Shown in pieces: positions 46,950-61,000 of a DNA stretch of 64,000 nt; position 1 is the first letter of the stretch, and every line of letters begins with the position of its first letter. The notes below the pieces were generated by a model, which was given only the letters and a program-made list of their open reading frames with translations, was not told where the DNA came from and made no database searches. Source of the stretch: Heterobilharzia americana (Eukaryota; Platyhelminthes; Trematoda; Strigeidida; Schistosomatidae); NCBI GenBank assembly GCA_944470555.2, contig OX104127.1:139828786-139892785 (forward strand), written 5' to 3'. A program made the position numbers and the translations under genes.

Positions 46950-48115
46950 TGACAGTCAGCGACTACTAGAACATAAGTCGCTAAACTGAGTATCCCCCTG
47001 TGGCCTTTCAGAAGCTAAACGTGACGAAAAGTACGGACTCTAAAGACCAAGACACGAGATTTCAGAGACCAAAAGTTTCCTCTACTCCAAAGTACTGACG
47101 CCAATAGTTATGCTTTTCAGGCGGATTTGGATGAACTGGTAAGTTGGTCCGAACGTTCGTGTCTAGAAATTAACACTAATAGAAGTGTAGTGCACAGTGA
47201 GTATTGGAATTGTTCACAGTATTCAACCACCATCACTCCCAGTATTGGGACTGAAAGAATTAGGTGTCATCATAAGCCGTCACTTGAGAACTTTGTCACA
47301 CTGTAATTGGACTGAAGCGAAGGGCCAATATACATTATACTCCAATGGTAGTTTTCAAAAGTTTTGATCAGGACATCTGTTCTACTTATGTTGGATCTCA
47401 CCCTAAAAACTGCATTCAGGCGGCCAACCCATGCCTAAAAGCTTATGATGACACACTGAAACGTGTTGAATGGGAAGGCTCTAAGCTTTTAGCAGGCCGT
47501 TCGCATGTACCCGACGAGGAACTGTTACATCGAGTAAAGTTATTCCTTAACCTCACCTGGTTAACTAGTCCACTAGTTACTAACCAGTCCCAAGCCTGGG
47601 TAAAGAGGGAAGGTTGGGCGTAGGGCTAGCAACCCTACTCCGTAAAACCAATCCAACCGCTAAAGAAACTTCAAAGCATAAACAAAATATAAAAAATAAA
47701 GTTATTCCAATTGTCTTATAGTAGAAAACAGGGTGATTTCGTACTGGCATTCGGTATCCTCAGTAGTGACTTCAGCACTGATATTTCGCATCTCTTCTCT
47801 CTTGCTAAGACTGATCATCTCCTAGAACATCATAAGGAAATCCCAACTTGACTTGAATACGCGTTTCTCCCTGGGACTCTTTACCTCAGCAAGTAGCGTA
47901 AGGAAATCTAGTCAACGCGTTCGTTGGGATACTAAATCTTCAGAGAGATATCTTCTCAAGGGATTTTCACAACTGGCCTGTTATCTACATCACTGCAAAC
48001 TGAAACTGACATTGGATGTTGAATGTGCCAACGCAGTGTTTTCGAATGTGGCGTCACTGTCGGCTAAATGTAATAAATTTGTTAAAGCTATTAAGGACTC
48101 TTGTTTTTCCTAACG
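46950..48115 (+). pseudogene. CR1/Rex-like reverse transcriptase C-terminal part, interrupted
   Basis: Encodes, across frames, FQADLDELVSWSERSCLEIN, LKELGVIISRHLRTLSHCN, STYVGSHPKNCIQAANPCLKA and LKRVEWEGSKLLAGRSHV up to 47534, then continues after a 150-bp insertion with KLFQLSYSRKQGDFVLAFG and FSLAKTDHLLEHHKE. This order (thumb, YVRPHLEYCVQAWNP-like block, SYRR-like block) is typical of CR1/Rex-type non-LTR elements. It is decayed and lacks the palm. Confidence 0.72.
47547..47696 (+). mobile_element. 150-bp RTE head inserted with a 12-bp target duplication
   Basis: Starts TTAACCTCACCTGG and contains the AAAGAGGGAAGGTTGGGC block, matching the 5' leader of the RTE copies at 23417 and 41120. 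It ends in an A-rich stretch (AAAATATAAAAAA). It is flanked by the perfect 12-mer TAAAGTTATTCC at 47535-47546 and 47697-47708, and taking it out with one duplicate restores the reading frame of the interrupted reverse transcriptase (RVKLFQLSYSR). It is thus a complete retrotransposed unit made only of the RTE 5' end. Confidence 0.82.
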
Positions 48116-48978
48116 TCTTAAAAAAGTGATGGTTTGAATGTAGCTTAAATTGCTGCTTATCGTCACCTAACGTTTCATACTCAGTTTTACATTGTGCTTA
48201 GGTACAGCCTCAAGGAATTAGGTATAGTTTTCCATGGGAAAATAGGCATTGGAATGCCTATTTTAATTCTTGCTAGTGGTTGAACTGTGGAGATCCATTT
48301 TTGCTATGAAGTTACTAGCAGAGAGCGTTAAATACCGCCCCAGTTGTGTTATACACTTGATCACAACTCTATACAAAACGTATTTCCAGACGTAATCTTT
48401 CCGGTTACAGTTTATGAACTATTTGTTGAAGTTATCTGAGTTTATAGTCCTGTTCAAGACAAATAAATGGGAAAAATAGCAGTTTTAACCACTAATGGTT
48501 TCAAGCCTCAGATTGAGATCACTATTGTTCCTACCGCAACAGTGGAAAAAGACAGCCGACCCTCCTATTTTCTTAGGTGGAGATAGGAGAACCCTTGAAT
48601 CATTTTAGTTCCTATCTACTAATCCCTTTTTAAATGGGAGTCTCATATTTAAGATATGGTGATGGTTGTTTGGTCCCCTACCTCGAATGAGGTCTTAAAT
48701 GTATTTAAAACATCTGAAACTAAAAGTACCAAACAACTCCACTCTGAAAAAGTTCATCACTGACTAACAGTTGCTCATTCCACATGTCTTTTTCAGCGTC
48801 CTCTTTTGCTCACTTTAGTGCATTCTGAATATGTTTCCGTACCCATATTCTTAAGAAATAACCTTATTATTTTGCATTTTTAGACTCGGCTTCGTTCTCT
48901 TCATTCAGTTCGAGACTTGAATTTATTTTAATTGACACCTTTGTTCAACATTTTCCACTAATTGTCGTAACGCAAAAG
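48116..48978. other. Region upstream of the PHKB start
   Basis: No transposon recognised. The promoter and 5' untranslated region of PHKB may lie here. An acceptor-like TTGCATTTTTAG at 48872-48883 could mark an upstream exon. Confidence 0.4.
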
Positions 48979-49051
48979 ATGACAGTTGTTCGACGAGATA
49001 ATCTGAAGGGTTGTACACTGAAAGAGAAGTTAGACATTTACTACAATGTTG
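48979..49051 (+). CDS. PHKB: PHKB exon 1 (or first recognised exon)
   Basis: Reads [20 protein letters not shown] and ends with a split valine codon (G|TA) before GTATGT. The KLDIYYNVV segment fits the start of the glucoamylase-like domain. The true 5' end could lie further upstream. Confidence 0.75.
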
Positions 49052-52000
49052 GTATGTGATTATGTTTTACATTCTAGTTACATTGTATTGTGCAATTAGT
49101 TTTTCTGCTCCGAAATCTGTTCATACATTGATAACCAAATCCACTTTGTCAAATTAAAATGAATACTACATATTATTTTTCAATGTGAATCTATAGAGAA
49201 AGTTCGTAAAAACAGAATGTACATTTATTCTTTCGGTTTTTCTTCCAGATTTCAGAACAAGGTTTTTTTTATTCGTAGTACTATGCAGCAATCCAGAGCA
49301 TTTGATTCTTTCTCCATAATTAGCATAACCACAGACGTTTGATTGGAATGACTTTGTTATAACTTTTGACAGAAATAGAGGTTCTATTGGCTGATTCATT
49401 CCCGAAAAATTTGGTTTGGGTTTTTGATTTTATGGGTATCTGTGATTATATCTGCAGTTATGTGTTGTACTTGTCAGCGGATTATATATTTATGGAAAAA
49501 CCTTACTATGTATTTATGACGATCACTCTTAACACTTATTTTACTTGACTTCCGGGGAGAGGGAAGGTGACTGGTTTTTAACGGAGTTTAATTTTATATA
49601 ACAGCCACTTATTTTTATGTATCTCGATTAGCTCATCACTGATTGACTGACACAACTATCAAAATTAACATGGAACTACGTACAAAAGTGCATCGGCTCA
49701 AGTTGCCACACTTCACAGTAGTGTACAAAGAATAGGTGGGTAGAGTAAGAGTGATATCAAAGTAGTTAGAGTTGTGTGCGAGATTAAACAATTCGAAGAT
49801 AAAGGCTAGTGGAAATACTCAATCGTTAGATGTCGAGAAATGAATATATCTGCGCCATTGTGACTGGTTCTTAGTAATATCAACAAGAGTTAGTCCTCAA
49901 CCATTGCTTCCTTTCGTCTTGGAGATATTAGCTTCCTCTTAAGCGTCCTAAAAATTGAGTGAGGCAAGACACAAAATAACTGAAGCGTGAAATAAGTTCA
50001 TTTCTTTTTAGAGTTTCTCACCATCTGCCGACAGCGTAAAACTGCTTTTGTTAGGGTTTTAAGGCGTTTACTGATGCAGTCCTATTTAAAATGAAAACAA
50101 GCCTTTATTTTGTTGTACTCGTTCTATCATCAACCAGTATCTCAGTGCACATAACCAGGGAACAAGGGCAAACTGATCCTCTACCCAGAAAGATTGTTCA
50201 AAACGTCTTTTTGAATTACTGAAGTGCTTAATAAGGCATATGGATAGCTCAACGTAGCACGACAGCCACCCATATATGGTGTAAATGCTTGATCACTACC
50301 TATCTTCATATCGTCTAGTTAGCCAAGCTTAGGAATGTTTGTGCCCAAATTAGGATATCTGATTAGCTTTAGTTTATGTTATTGATCTATTGACCGGTAT
50401 AAGTAATTCAGTTGATGCATATGCCTAACTACTCAAGGCAGAGTGGCTTTAAAAAAATGAAACAGTGGATTGTGGAAATAAAAAAATAATCTGGCTCAAC
50501 CATACGTGTGTTTATACGCTAGGCTTTAAGCCACACATTTCGTGTGACGGCTTAGGATAGATACCACTTGGTTGCCTAGGCCAAAGTGGGTGGGGTTCGC
50601 GCTCGGGGCCCGTTGCTTTAAAGCCGAGTTCCGTAGCCAACGATCCGAGGTCATTGCCGTTAACAACAAAGTTTTAATCCAATAACTATGAAGAAAGAAT
50701 GTAAAGAGTTAGACGTCAATGGTAATAAGCCAGTTAACGTCATAAAGAATCAGGCAGGATAAGTTCGAAGTTAACTGAGTCATTAGAAGACGTAGATTAT
50801 CTGAAAAATGTGATGTATTAGCGCTATACATTTCGAACAATCTGATCACACATTTACTTGTTAAGGCAATTTATATATGAAAACTGGAAGTGGGGGAAGG
50901 ACACATATGACATAAAGGAATTCAATAATAAGAAAGATAATGAGAGGAATAAAAGATAAGACTTGAAGACAATCTTGGTAATACGATAAAATAAGCATTA
51001 CCAAGGTAGGCTTAATGTAAGGACAAACTGTTTTTGCACACACAATGGGGGGTTAAATTTATTTATGGCTAGCGCCTCAACAAACTTAAGTATACGCCCC
51101 TGACAGTTTCGGTACAAAATTGTAAAGGCTGTCTTGATATCAATTCTGTGACTCTTATCAATGATATGTTTCGCAATGGATGATGATGGTTGTCTGCCAT
51201 CTGCGCTTATCAATGTTTGTGAATCCAGCTGCTTTCGTAGCCACTTTGGAACATGTTCCCCTACCCTCAAGTGCATATCACGATTCGTCCTCCCTATGTA
51301 TGTTTGTCCACACACACATGTAAATTTATAAACGCAATGGGATGTGACACAATCGTTTATACAGCGTTGAGGTCTAGGTAGCAGCAGGTGTTTGGTCTTC
51401 TCAACTATGATAAGCTTAGCTGCATAGTACGTTTTGCTAACAGCAGACCTTAACCTTCGTTTTAATATTATGCTATTAGCTTCTCCTCTGTATGGTAACG
51501 CGATGTAAACGCATTTCTTCGAAACAGAGCACAGATCAGGTTTGAATCCTCGCTGATTTTTGCAGCGGTTTATGAACTTCAATGGATATCCATTTTCCAC
51601 TAATGTTTCCGTTAGTATTTTGATATCATCATCCATTGAGTCCTCCGTACAAATACGTTCGATCCTTTTAAATAGACAAATTACCAAACCTCGCTTGTAT
51701 TGGGTTGGACAAAAGCTATGGAAACTTAAATACTGACCTGTCCAAGTAGGTTTCCTGTAGATCGACCGTTTTATTGAACCATCATTTCTACGACTTAGGA
51801 GTATATCCAAGAATGGCAGACGGTTTTCTTTTTCTTCTTCACTTGTCAGGCTTATGTTGTTTTGTACGTTGTTAAGTCTTTCTAACAAACATGTTGCATC
51901 TTCATGCTTATCACATATGACGATTATATCATCGACATATCTTTTATAGAGAGTAACTTTATTGATGAGATCGCCGGTCAAGCTCTCAATGTGTGACATG

Positions 52001-55000
52001 TAAATATCAGCTAGCAATGGTCCTAAAGGACTTCCCATAGCCACACCATCTATTTGTCGAAAATGTTCACCTTCAAATGTGAAATGAACTTTATCGGTAC
52101 ACAATAATAACAGCTCTCTCAAACACTTTGAGGGGATAGGGAGAGTCATATTTTGTAGGTAAACAAATATAATCTCAACACGATTATTCAAACTGTGAAA
52201 TAAAGCCAGTTTTTTTCATCGTAGTCTATTCTATAGCAGTCAGTAGAATCCAGAAATCGGGCTGTGTTCTATTTGGGACTTGTCAGCTGGGTGTGCCTCC
52301 ACCACAGTGAGTGTTGTTCCCATTGAGACTCGAACCCAGTGCCCATCGCTTCAAACACCAAAGCTTTACCCACCCGGCCACTGAGGAGCGACAACCATCA
52401 CTTGTGCAACGCGAATCAGATGTTATTTTGTTGACATGTGAGTTTTTTTACTCTGAAAGTTCTGTTCTTGGTTTGTTAAAGTGCTTCAAGGGGACCAGGT
52501 GTAAAACTTTCCCGAAGGTAACCAATCCAGAGTTTCTGTCTTTTGGAAACTGTGGTTTTTTGTATACCTACGTTGTGTGCTGTTATTGCTAAGACCTAGA
52601 GGTATCCAAGTTCAATTATCATCATTACTGTGTCCTGTTTCTTTGATTGTTATTTTGCTTTAGTAGACAATTTCTAGTATTGTCGAAGACACTTTGTCAC
52701 TTAATAATGTTTGTTGAAGTGTGTTTATTGCACATTAAAGTTTCTTGACAGTTCAGTCGTTTGCATATTTCTCCTCATTAGACTATCACCGCTTAGACAT
52801 TTCTACGCTTTGTATTGTTTTGTCTTTTCTTATTAGTAAAAAGCCAGATTCTCCGTTTTCAACACCCTATCAGTGGATTATTTCCTCTTATACCTAAGGA
52901 TCCTAACTGTAGATATAGTCATGTACGTGATTCTGTCTACTGCGCTACAGTTGTATGGGCTTTGCATCAATGCTTTTCGTGAGTGAATTTTATCCTGGTG
53001 AATTTTTAATAATGTTGCTTTCATAAAATAATGCGGATCTAAGGCTCAGTGGTTTAGAGAGATGGCTGTCAACCATTGGGTTACGGGTTCGACATCCACT
53101 CCACCTACCGTGGTTTGGACACCCAGCTAGTATCACTAGCCTTCACAAAATAGAGGTGTGGCTCATTGCCCACTGCACCAATGTTTACAAGGTAGCTGAG
53201 TGCCTTTTCCGTTCATAAAATAGTACATATTTTCATTGTTCCTAACAAATTATATAAATATGTAAATGGCTTTTCGTTGACGTTATCAATCATGTTTATT
53301 TTTAGGTTGTAAAGAGTTTTTTCCCTAATTAATTCAAAATGATTCTCATAGACATCATTGTTTTATTTTCAGATTTTTGAAACTCGACTGAAGTGATCTG
53401 GTTGATGCGCATTTAGGAGTCGGTGTAGCTTTGGCTCACTAAGTTATCCACTCAATTTCCAACCAATGGGTAATGCATTAGAACTCCATCTCATGTACTG
53501 AGAATTAAGCAGCCAGGTATTATCATTGCCTTCCACACAGTAGGTGTAGGTCACTGCTCGGTTAAAAGGCCTGCACGTGTTGCTTAGTCATTTTGAAGAC
53601 CAACGTCTTGGCTGATAATGCTGGAGGGATTTCGACTGTCATATAAGCCTTTTATGTAAATCTCACAATATTCTCTTAGTTGACAACACTGTTAAGTCGT
53701 TTGTGTAAAGAATCTGTGTCAGCTAAGGTAATCAGATCGGCTTAATCATGATGGGGTATAACAACTTTTATTTTCAGCTTGAATTTCGTCGTCTCATCAG
53801 CACTTAATTTTTATACTCGAAGTATTTAAACTGTTAGTCTTGATTTTTAAAGATCGCAAACATGTAAAAATAATTTGGCGGGTACATTTTTGACTAGAGT
53901 TTGATGGATTCAGTTGCTGAATATTAGAATTCTGTTCTATATGGTGTGGAGAAAAGTTATCCAAAGATTAAATAAGACTAAAACGACACTGGACAGCTGT
54001 TTCTTTCTAAATTGCAACTTTTCAGGCGTCCAAACGGCATCCATAAGAATCTAATTGAACAACTTTACTTGGTATTGCATAATTTCCTTTCTATAAAGGG
54101 GGTTACTGGTCACTAATATATGTGGTTGATGGTTTCGACAGACCAACATTTCTAAGTTTACTCCGGTAGATAGAGATTAATTGAACTAGCTTGGAACTAG
54201 GGGAAATAAACTTACAGCGCTCCCCTACTATAATGCATTTTCCTACTGTTAATGGTTCTTAATAACTATTAGTGACTAGCAGTGGAATGCAGGACACAAG
54301 TTTCGTCTTATTTGGGACTCGTCAGCTGGATATACATGTCTCTCCAGTGAGTGATTTTGTTCCCACCAAGACTGGAACACAAGACAGATAGCATCAAATG
54401 CCAGAGCATCATCCACTAGGCCACCGAATCATGATAACCATTTCTTGTGCGACGCGTATAATACAAGTAACAACATATGTTACTGATTCTTACCGAAAAT
54501 TACTTTGGAACTAAATTGTGTTAACAGAAATAGTTGACCAGTTGGGGTGTTTTTCACATCATTTCAATATGTGGGTAGGGAGTAATGCCAAACAATTTGT
54601 AATAGGGTCTTGTTTGTTTTCTCTCTCTCCATAGGCGAGTAGACGATGATGAGGGTCATCAATATGAACTTGGACAAAGTGCAGTTAAATGTATGCGTAG
54701 CATTTTAATGGGTTGGATGCAGCAGTCTTCACGAGTATGTTTCGAGTATTATTGTTGAGATAAATTGTTTTTATGAGATACATTTTTTTGTCTATTTTTT
54801 GTGCTCTAATTCTAATGAGGACCAGTAATACACACTGACGCATTAGTAAGATTGAGATAAGTTGGTTATTTCCATGAGTTTCTAGTCATCATATGCTTCT
54901 AATATGAAGAAATGGTGATTCCATTGTCCATAATTAATACCTTCATTACACTTGTGTAAAATATTTGCACAAATATGCTTAGATGGATGAGAGTTCGTAG

Positions 55001-58000
55001 ATTTCTCGAGATTACTGTTTAGTTTATTGTGTATACTAAGAAGTAAGCTTCATTGTTTTATCTCACTGATAGGTTAGTGTATGATGTAATACAAATAAAA
55101 CTACTTTCAAACCCTGCGTGTTTTGATATTCCTGTTCAGTGAAGTTCGTGCGTTAACTTTATACTAACTTTGGGAATAATGTTACCTTCATAAACTTTTC
55201 AGTTGGAAAATTTTAAAAGAGTTCAAAATTTGGATACTTGTTTGCATCCGCGTTTCGATTATGAAACGGGTGAACCTATATACGATGATCATTATAAAAA
55301 CTTACAAATGGACTGTATTGCTCTGTATGTTATTCAACTAACTCAAATGATTCATTCTGGACTTCAGGTCAGTCACTTTTTATTAGAAAGAGTCTTTTCA
55401 GTTCAATTATTATTTGTCTTTTCGGTTAAGTTAGCCATCAAACTTACAGAGATGCATTAGGATTCACATATTTTACTGCCAACAAGTATAAATTATTGTT
55501 TGGAAAAATCATAAAAGTAAATGAGTCGTCGCAAAAGACTCCCGTTTCCTCGTTATGTAACCAGCTATTTTCAATGAGCGATCCTAGTGTATGTGCCTAC
55601 GATTCCCAGGCGAAGAAACTTATTGGTTATTACTCAGTCTTATGACCTTTTTAAATACTTTTCTTTATTGTTGTCATCGGAAACTATTTCACTCTTCAAG
55701 ATGATGAATATCAAATCTGCTTGTACAAATTGCATGTCAATCTTTATTGTTGTACGTCATATACTTCACTTCGTAACCTGTTGTCTCAGTTTGCTCAAAA
55801 AATGACTCCACCGAATTGGGTCAATCCTATGACAGTATAGTGTTAATTGTGTACTGGTAAAATGTCTTATTCGCCATCCGCCTTATCTTTTAACTGTAGA
55901 CTAGATAAAACCAGTTGAACCACATGTTTAATACTTTTTAAGTAAGTCGATATTTCGAAGATACCGCAAATAGAATAATTCAGTCATTGGGTCTATTATT
56001 TTTTTTTTGCATCGCTCAGCAACTTAACCGTAGGTAATTCTACCACTCTGGATAATGTAGCTACTTAGTCAGGTGAAGCATCCACTCTTTTTATTTATTA
56101 TGATAAAACTTCTCATGAATCTGTAATGATCTCATTGTATTATTTCCCACTTTAAGGGCTCGACTCTTTGCCGAATATTTAATGAATCTTTAGTCTATTT
56201 GTTGAGATAAATTTACATTTTGGCAATATCCTTACTCAGCAGAGCTTCGTTATGGACATCTTGTGGATTGATAACTTACTTATGAGAGAAGTATTTTCGA
56301 TTTATCATAAGGGGTTACTATACTAATTTTCAATAGCTGATATAAGCTCTGATTGAGAGCAATTTAAGATTTGATTCATTGGCCAACAAAGAATTTATTG
56401 GCTTACTCTAAAGGCGGCTGGTTCAAAGTAAATAAGTATGGTTGGGGTTCAATGTGACTGACTGACTAACAAAATCAACGTAGAACCTCGTACACAAGTA
56501 CATCGGCTCAAGTTGCTACACTTCACAGTAGTATACAAAGAACTAAGATCGAAGTATACAGAGTTGTGTGAGAGAATAACAATTTGAAGATGACGGTTAG
56601 CGCAAATATTTGGGATTTAGAAGACGTCGAAAAAACTCTTGGATCGACCACCACCTGCAGCTCGTCCAGAAATACCACCAGCAGCCCAGCCACAGAACTG
56701 CCAGTGAACACAAACCCTGTGACAAAAGCAGAAGTCCTAAACGCCATAAAGTTGTTGAAGTCCGGGAAAGCAGCAGGACCAGATAGAATTCCTCCAGAAG
56801 CACTGAAAACAGACACAGAGACAACAGCGGACATGCTGACACCACTTCTATTGCAAAAGGTTTGCAAGGAAGGAAGGAAAGGTATCTGCTGATCGATTGG
56901 AAGAAGTGCTATCTTGTCAAACTTCCAAAGAAGGGTGACCTAAAGCTTTGCAAGAAATGGCGAGGAATCATGTTCCACCTCTGTCTACCCCAAGCAAAAT
57001 ATTAAGCCGTATCACCCTGGAGAAACTAAAAAATGCTCTGCATTCAAATTACGATCAGAACAGGGTGGATTTAGGAAGAACAAATCATGTGCGGATCGAA
57101 CTGCAACGCGACACTACACATCATCATAGAACGGAGCGTTGAATGGGAGTCAACTCTCTATCTCAACTTCGTCGATTATGAAAAGGCCTTTGATCGAGGC
57201 GTCGACCGAGAAGTACTTTGGCAGGCAGCTGCTTCAATACTACGGTTTTAGTCCCACAAAACCTTATCGACTTCATTCAACAACTATATGCCATATGAGG
57301 ATGGTGCATGCCAAGTGATTCACAATGAAAGGCTCAGTGATACCTTTGAAATGAAGACAGAGCACAGGTGTAAGACAAGGTTGCCGCTTACTATCACCGA
57401 TGATCTTCCTGATTGTGGTCGACTGGATCATGCGGCAAACTGTGAGGAGCTGGGCATGCGCTGACTGGATCGATGAAAAAAGCTTAGAGATTTGGATTTC
57501 GCCGATGATGATTTATGTCTGATGTCTTGTCACACAAACTCGATTATCTACAGGCGAAAACCGACAAGTTGGCAGAAGAGGCGAGGCAGCGAAGGAAAAC
57601 AGGACTTCGTTCAGTTGAACGTAAAGAAGATACCTAACTAACGACAGCAGCAAACACCAGTCACCATCAACAGGAGGAATGTAAAAGAAGTAGTGTCTTT
57701 CATCTACCTGCGTAGGCAGCATCGTTTCAACTACAGGTGGCAGCGGTACAGATGAGGGTGTCAAAGCCAGGATCGGAAAAGCAAGACAGGCCTTCACTAA
57801 TCTGAACCAGTGTGGAAATATACTGTACTGCACTCAGCATAAAGCGTGAACAAGATCCAGAATTTCAACACAAATGTCAGTCAAGTAAGTCAGTGCTTCT
57901 TTGTGATGGTTGAGAGACTTGGCGCATTACGGAAAGTATTTCCAACAAACTACAGACATTCATCAACAGCTGCCGTCTACGCTCATTCGATACTGAAGAT

Positions 58001-61000
58001 CAGATAAATAACCAGGAAGAATAAGTAATGAGGAATTCTGGGCTAGCTGCAAACCAACCAAGAACCTGTCGCCCAACAAATATGCAGAAGAGAAAGTGGA
58101 GATAGATTGTATTGTATTGGACATACACTAAGAATACCATTCGAGGACGTCACGCGCCAGATCAGGCCTTCGAGCGGAACCCGCATGGGAAACAGGAATC
58201 GGGCGTTTGAGGGTGACGAAGGAGATGGTGTGAAGAAGAAATGAAAGCTTGTGTGGAGTGGTGAGCCAGGTTGAAAAGAGTGCAGAGGGGAGAATGAAAT
58301 GGGGACGTGCTACTAAAGCCCTATGTCCCAAAAGGAGTGAATACATCTGCACCATTGTGACCGATTTTCAACCATATCCTCAACCACTGATTCCTATCAT
58401 CTGGGGAACACAACCATCAGTCTATATCTCACAGGACTCAGACCAAGAGTCGGAGACTCCATATACTGGTGACAGGTCTTGAGCTGGTCACCTTTGATCC
58501 AACTTCCTCTAGTATATTGCACGTCGAGGTAGGTGGTGGATCGGCATGCGCAGTGCATGTAGGTTAGTATGACTGTATTTCGGGACTAATGTTTAGTACA
58601 ATAGAAGCTTAACTTATGGTCTATCATCGCTAGGGTTTTTTATTTGATCATAGAGAAAGGTATAACTCGGTTGTTGATCTGATCGTTTCGCAAACTGCTC
58701 TACTCAGGCTAGTTCTTCTTGGAATATCAAGCGATTTTCTTCGACTCCTTTTTGTTAAGAACACTGATAAACCGATAGGACGAGAATATCTCATGTCTCC
58801 TAATCTTATGCTCACCATTCTTTATTCGTTCTGCTTTCAGTAAAAATATGTACCTGTGAAATTATTGTTATTATTATTTTATCCAGATTGTTTATACCAA
58901 AGATGAAGTGGCATTTGTACAAAATCTGGCGTTCTATCTGGAAAGAGCCTATCGTATCCCAGATTATGGAATGTGGGAACGTGGAACAAAACAGAACCGT
59001 AATATAACTGAATTACATGCTAGGTAAAATGTTTTATTAAAAGATATGAAGTCTTTACCCTTTGATTTTCGTTATTCTCATCTCATTTCTCTTTTAATTA
59101 TAAAATTTGAACTGTTATCAATCACTTAAACACAAAACTATAAACCAAACTTTTTATTTGAAGGTTAGTGACAGTTTGGTTGTTCAGCTTTCCATGGGTG
59201 CATGAGTGTCCGAATCTATGAACTAGTGGCTAAAAATCTACTGTGTAATGGTTAATCATTTTTAGGCCTTAATGTCTTACTTTCAACTTACTATGCACCT
59301 CCAGAACAATCTTCTCAGGTGAATGAAGTTGATTGATTTTCCCAGAGTTTGGTTGCACTTTCCGATACCTAATGATGAAGGCTTAGGAGACTGACAGCCT
59401 GATTTCTGGTAGTTGAGGTGCAGTTCGAAATTGTGACCTACTGGTTGAAAGTTGACTACCTGAACCAATGTTCTATAACATCTCAACTACTGTCATGGAT
59501 ATCCGAACCGAATGCTTATAATTTGTCATAAGACTGAGATCAGTGGTCAGTAACTTGAGATACTAATTTTTTGTTCTCATTTCGCCGCCTTAGCATTTCC
59601 ATTTTAACTTTTTCTTCGAACTAGAATCATACTTCAATGCTGGTAGTGACAGGATATTTCCAAACACACTCCAGTCATTTCATTCAATACAAATTTAGAA
59701 AACTGTTGACTTATTTGTTTCCTAGTCATAAAAACAAGTCTAACACAAATGTTGCTGACTACCTAGGTGGTCACATACGCCAACTGTTTTGGGAAAGGAT
59801 TGATAATCAAACTGCCTGAAGACTGAATGTTCTCTACCTCTATTGACAGTGTTTTGCAACCAAACAGTTGAATGGAATGGAATGGAATGCGGTGTTAACA
59901 TACTCGATCCTTAGTGAATATTCGAATATTTCACTGATACTATGGGGAGAGCAAGTTGGTATATACCTATCGTCACTACTGTTATCACTATAAGATTTCT
60001 TTTTCAACCTGAACATCTGGGTCTGTATAAACTTTCAAGTCAATTCAGCAATGAAAACTTACTCTTGTTAACCGGAATTAGCATATATATATCCCGATCA
60101 ATCATAATGTAGCATTTTCCACAAACAGTGCAAAACTCGTGTTTGACATTTTGTGTGATGGCCATCAGAAGCTTAAAATGTGTTAGTTTCCTTGCTTGAC
60201 GCCACTGTGTCGTTGAAACTAACTAAAAAAAACACATTCCACACTTTTGACAGTTTTATTTTCCAAGAGTACACCTTATTTTTAGATTATTACTAAACCC
60301 TGGTGTAATGTAGTATTTATTTCTTTGGTTACTGTTAAATAATCTCGTTAGTGCTAGGAGCCCCTTCTTAATTAAACAGGATCCAGTTTCATGTCACACA
60401 GACGGATAGACAAACTCAATGTAGAACCTCGCGAAAAAGTGCATCGGCTCAATTTACCATACTTCACAATGGTACACAAAGGACAGGTGGATAGAAAAGA
60501 GTGATATCAAGGTAGACAAAGTTGTGTGAAAAAATAAGCAATTTGAAGACAGAGATTAGTGCAAATAGTGAAGGTTTAGATGATGTCAATGAGTGAATAG
60601 ATCTGTGTTATTGTGACCAATTTTTAACCATTTCACCAAGAGTCATTCTTCAATCACTGATTCCTATTGTCTGAGGGACTCCAAGAAGTCAGTCTACCAC
60701 ATGTGATCACAGGACTGAGATGAAGAGTCGGAGACATGATGAACTGGTGCCAGGTTTTTGTCTGGACACCGTGAACTCTTCTCCGAATAAGTCGAACTTC
60801 ACTTAGCATTGGACGTTGGAATGCGCAATGTATGTCGAAGTGTGTCGAAGTGTCCGATGATGGTTGATAACCTCATAAATCGACTTTCTTATCATGCGTA
60901 GTATCCTTCGTGTGACCTGAACATTATTCAGGTCAGTTGATGATTCCAGCAATGGGGAGTAATGCTAAATATATAAATCTGTGATCAAGAACTTGTGACC

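Noticed and set aside
49366..49548. 60-codon plus frame in PHKB intron 1
   Set aside because: No acceptor or donor that would keep the PHKB frame, and no similarity to the expected protein.
56523..56867. 114-codon minus-strand frame
   Set aside because: It is antisense to the RTE linker and reverse transcriptase start at 56628 onward.
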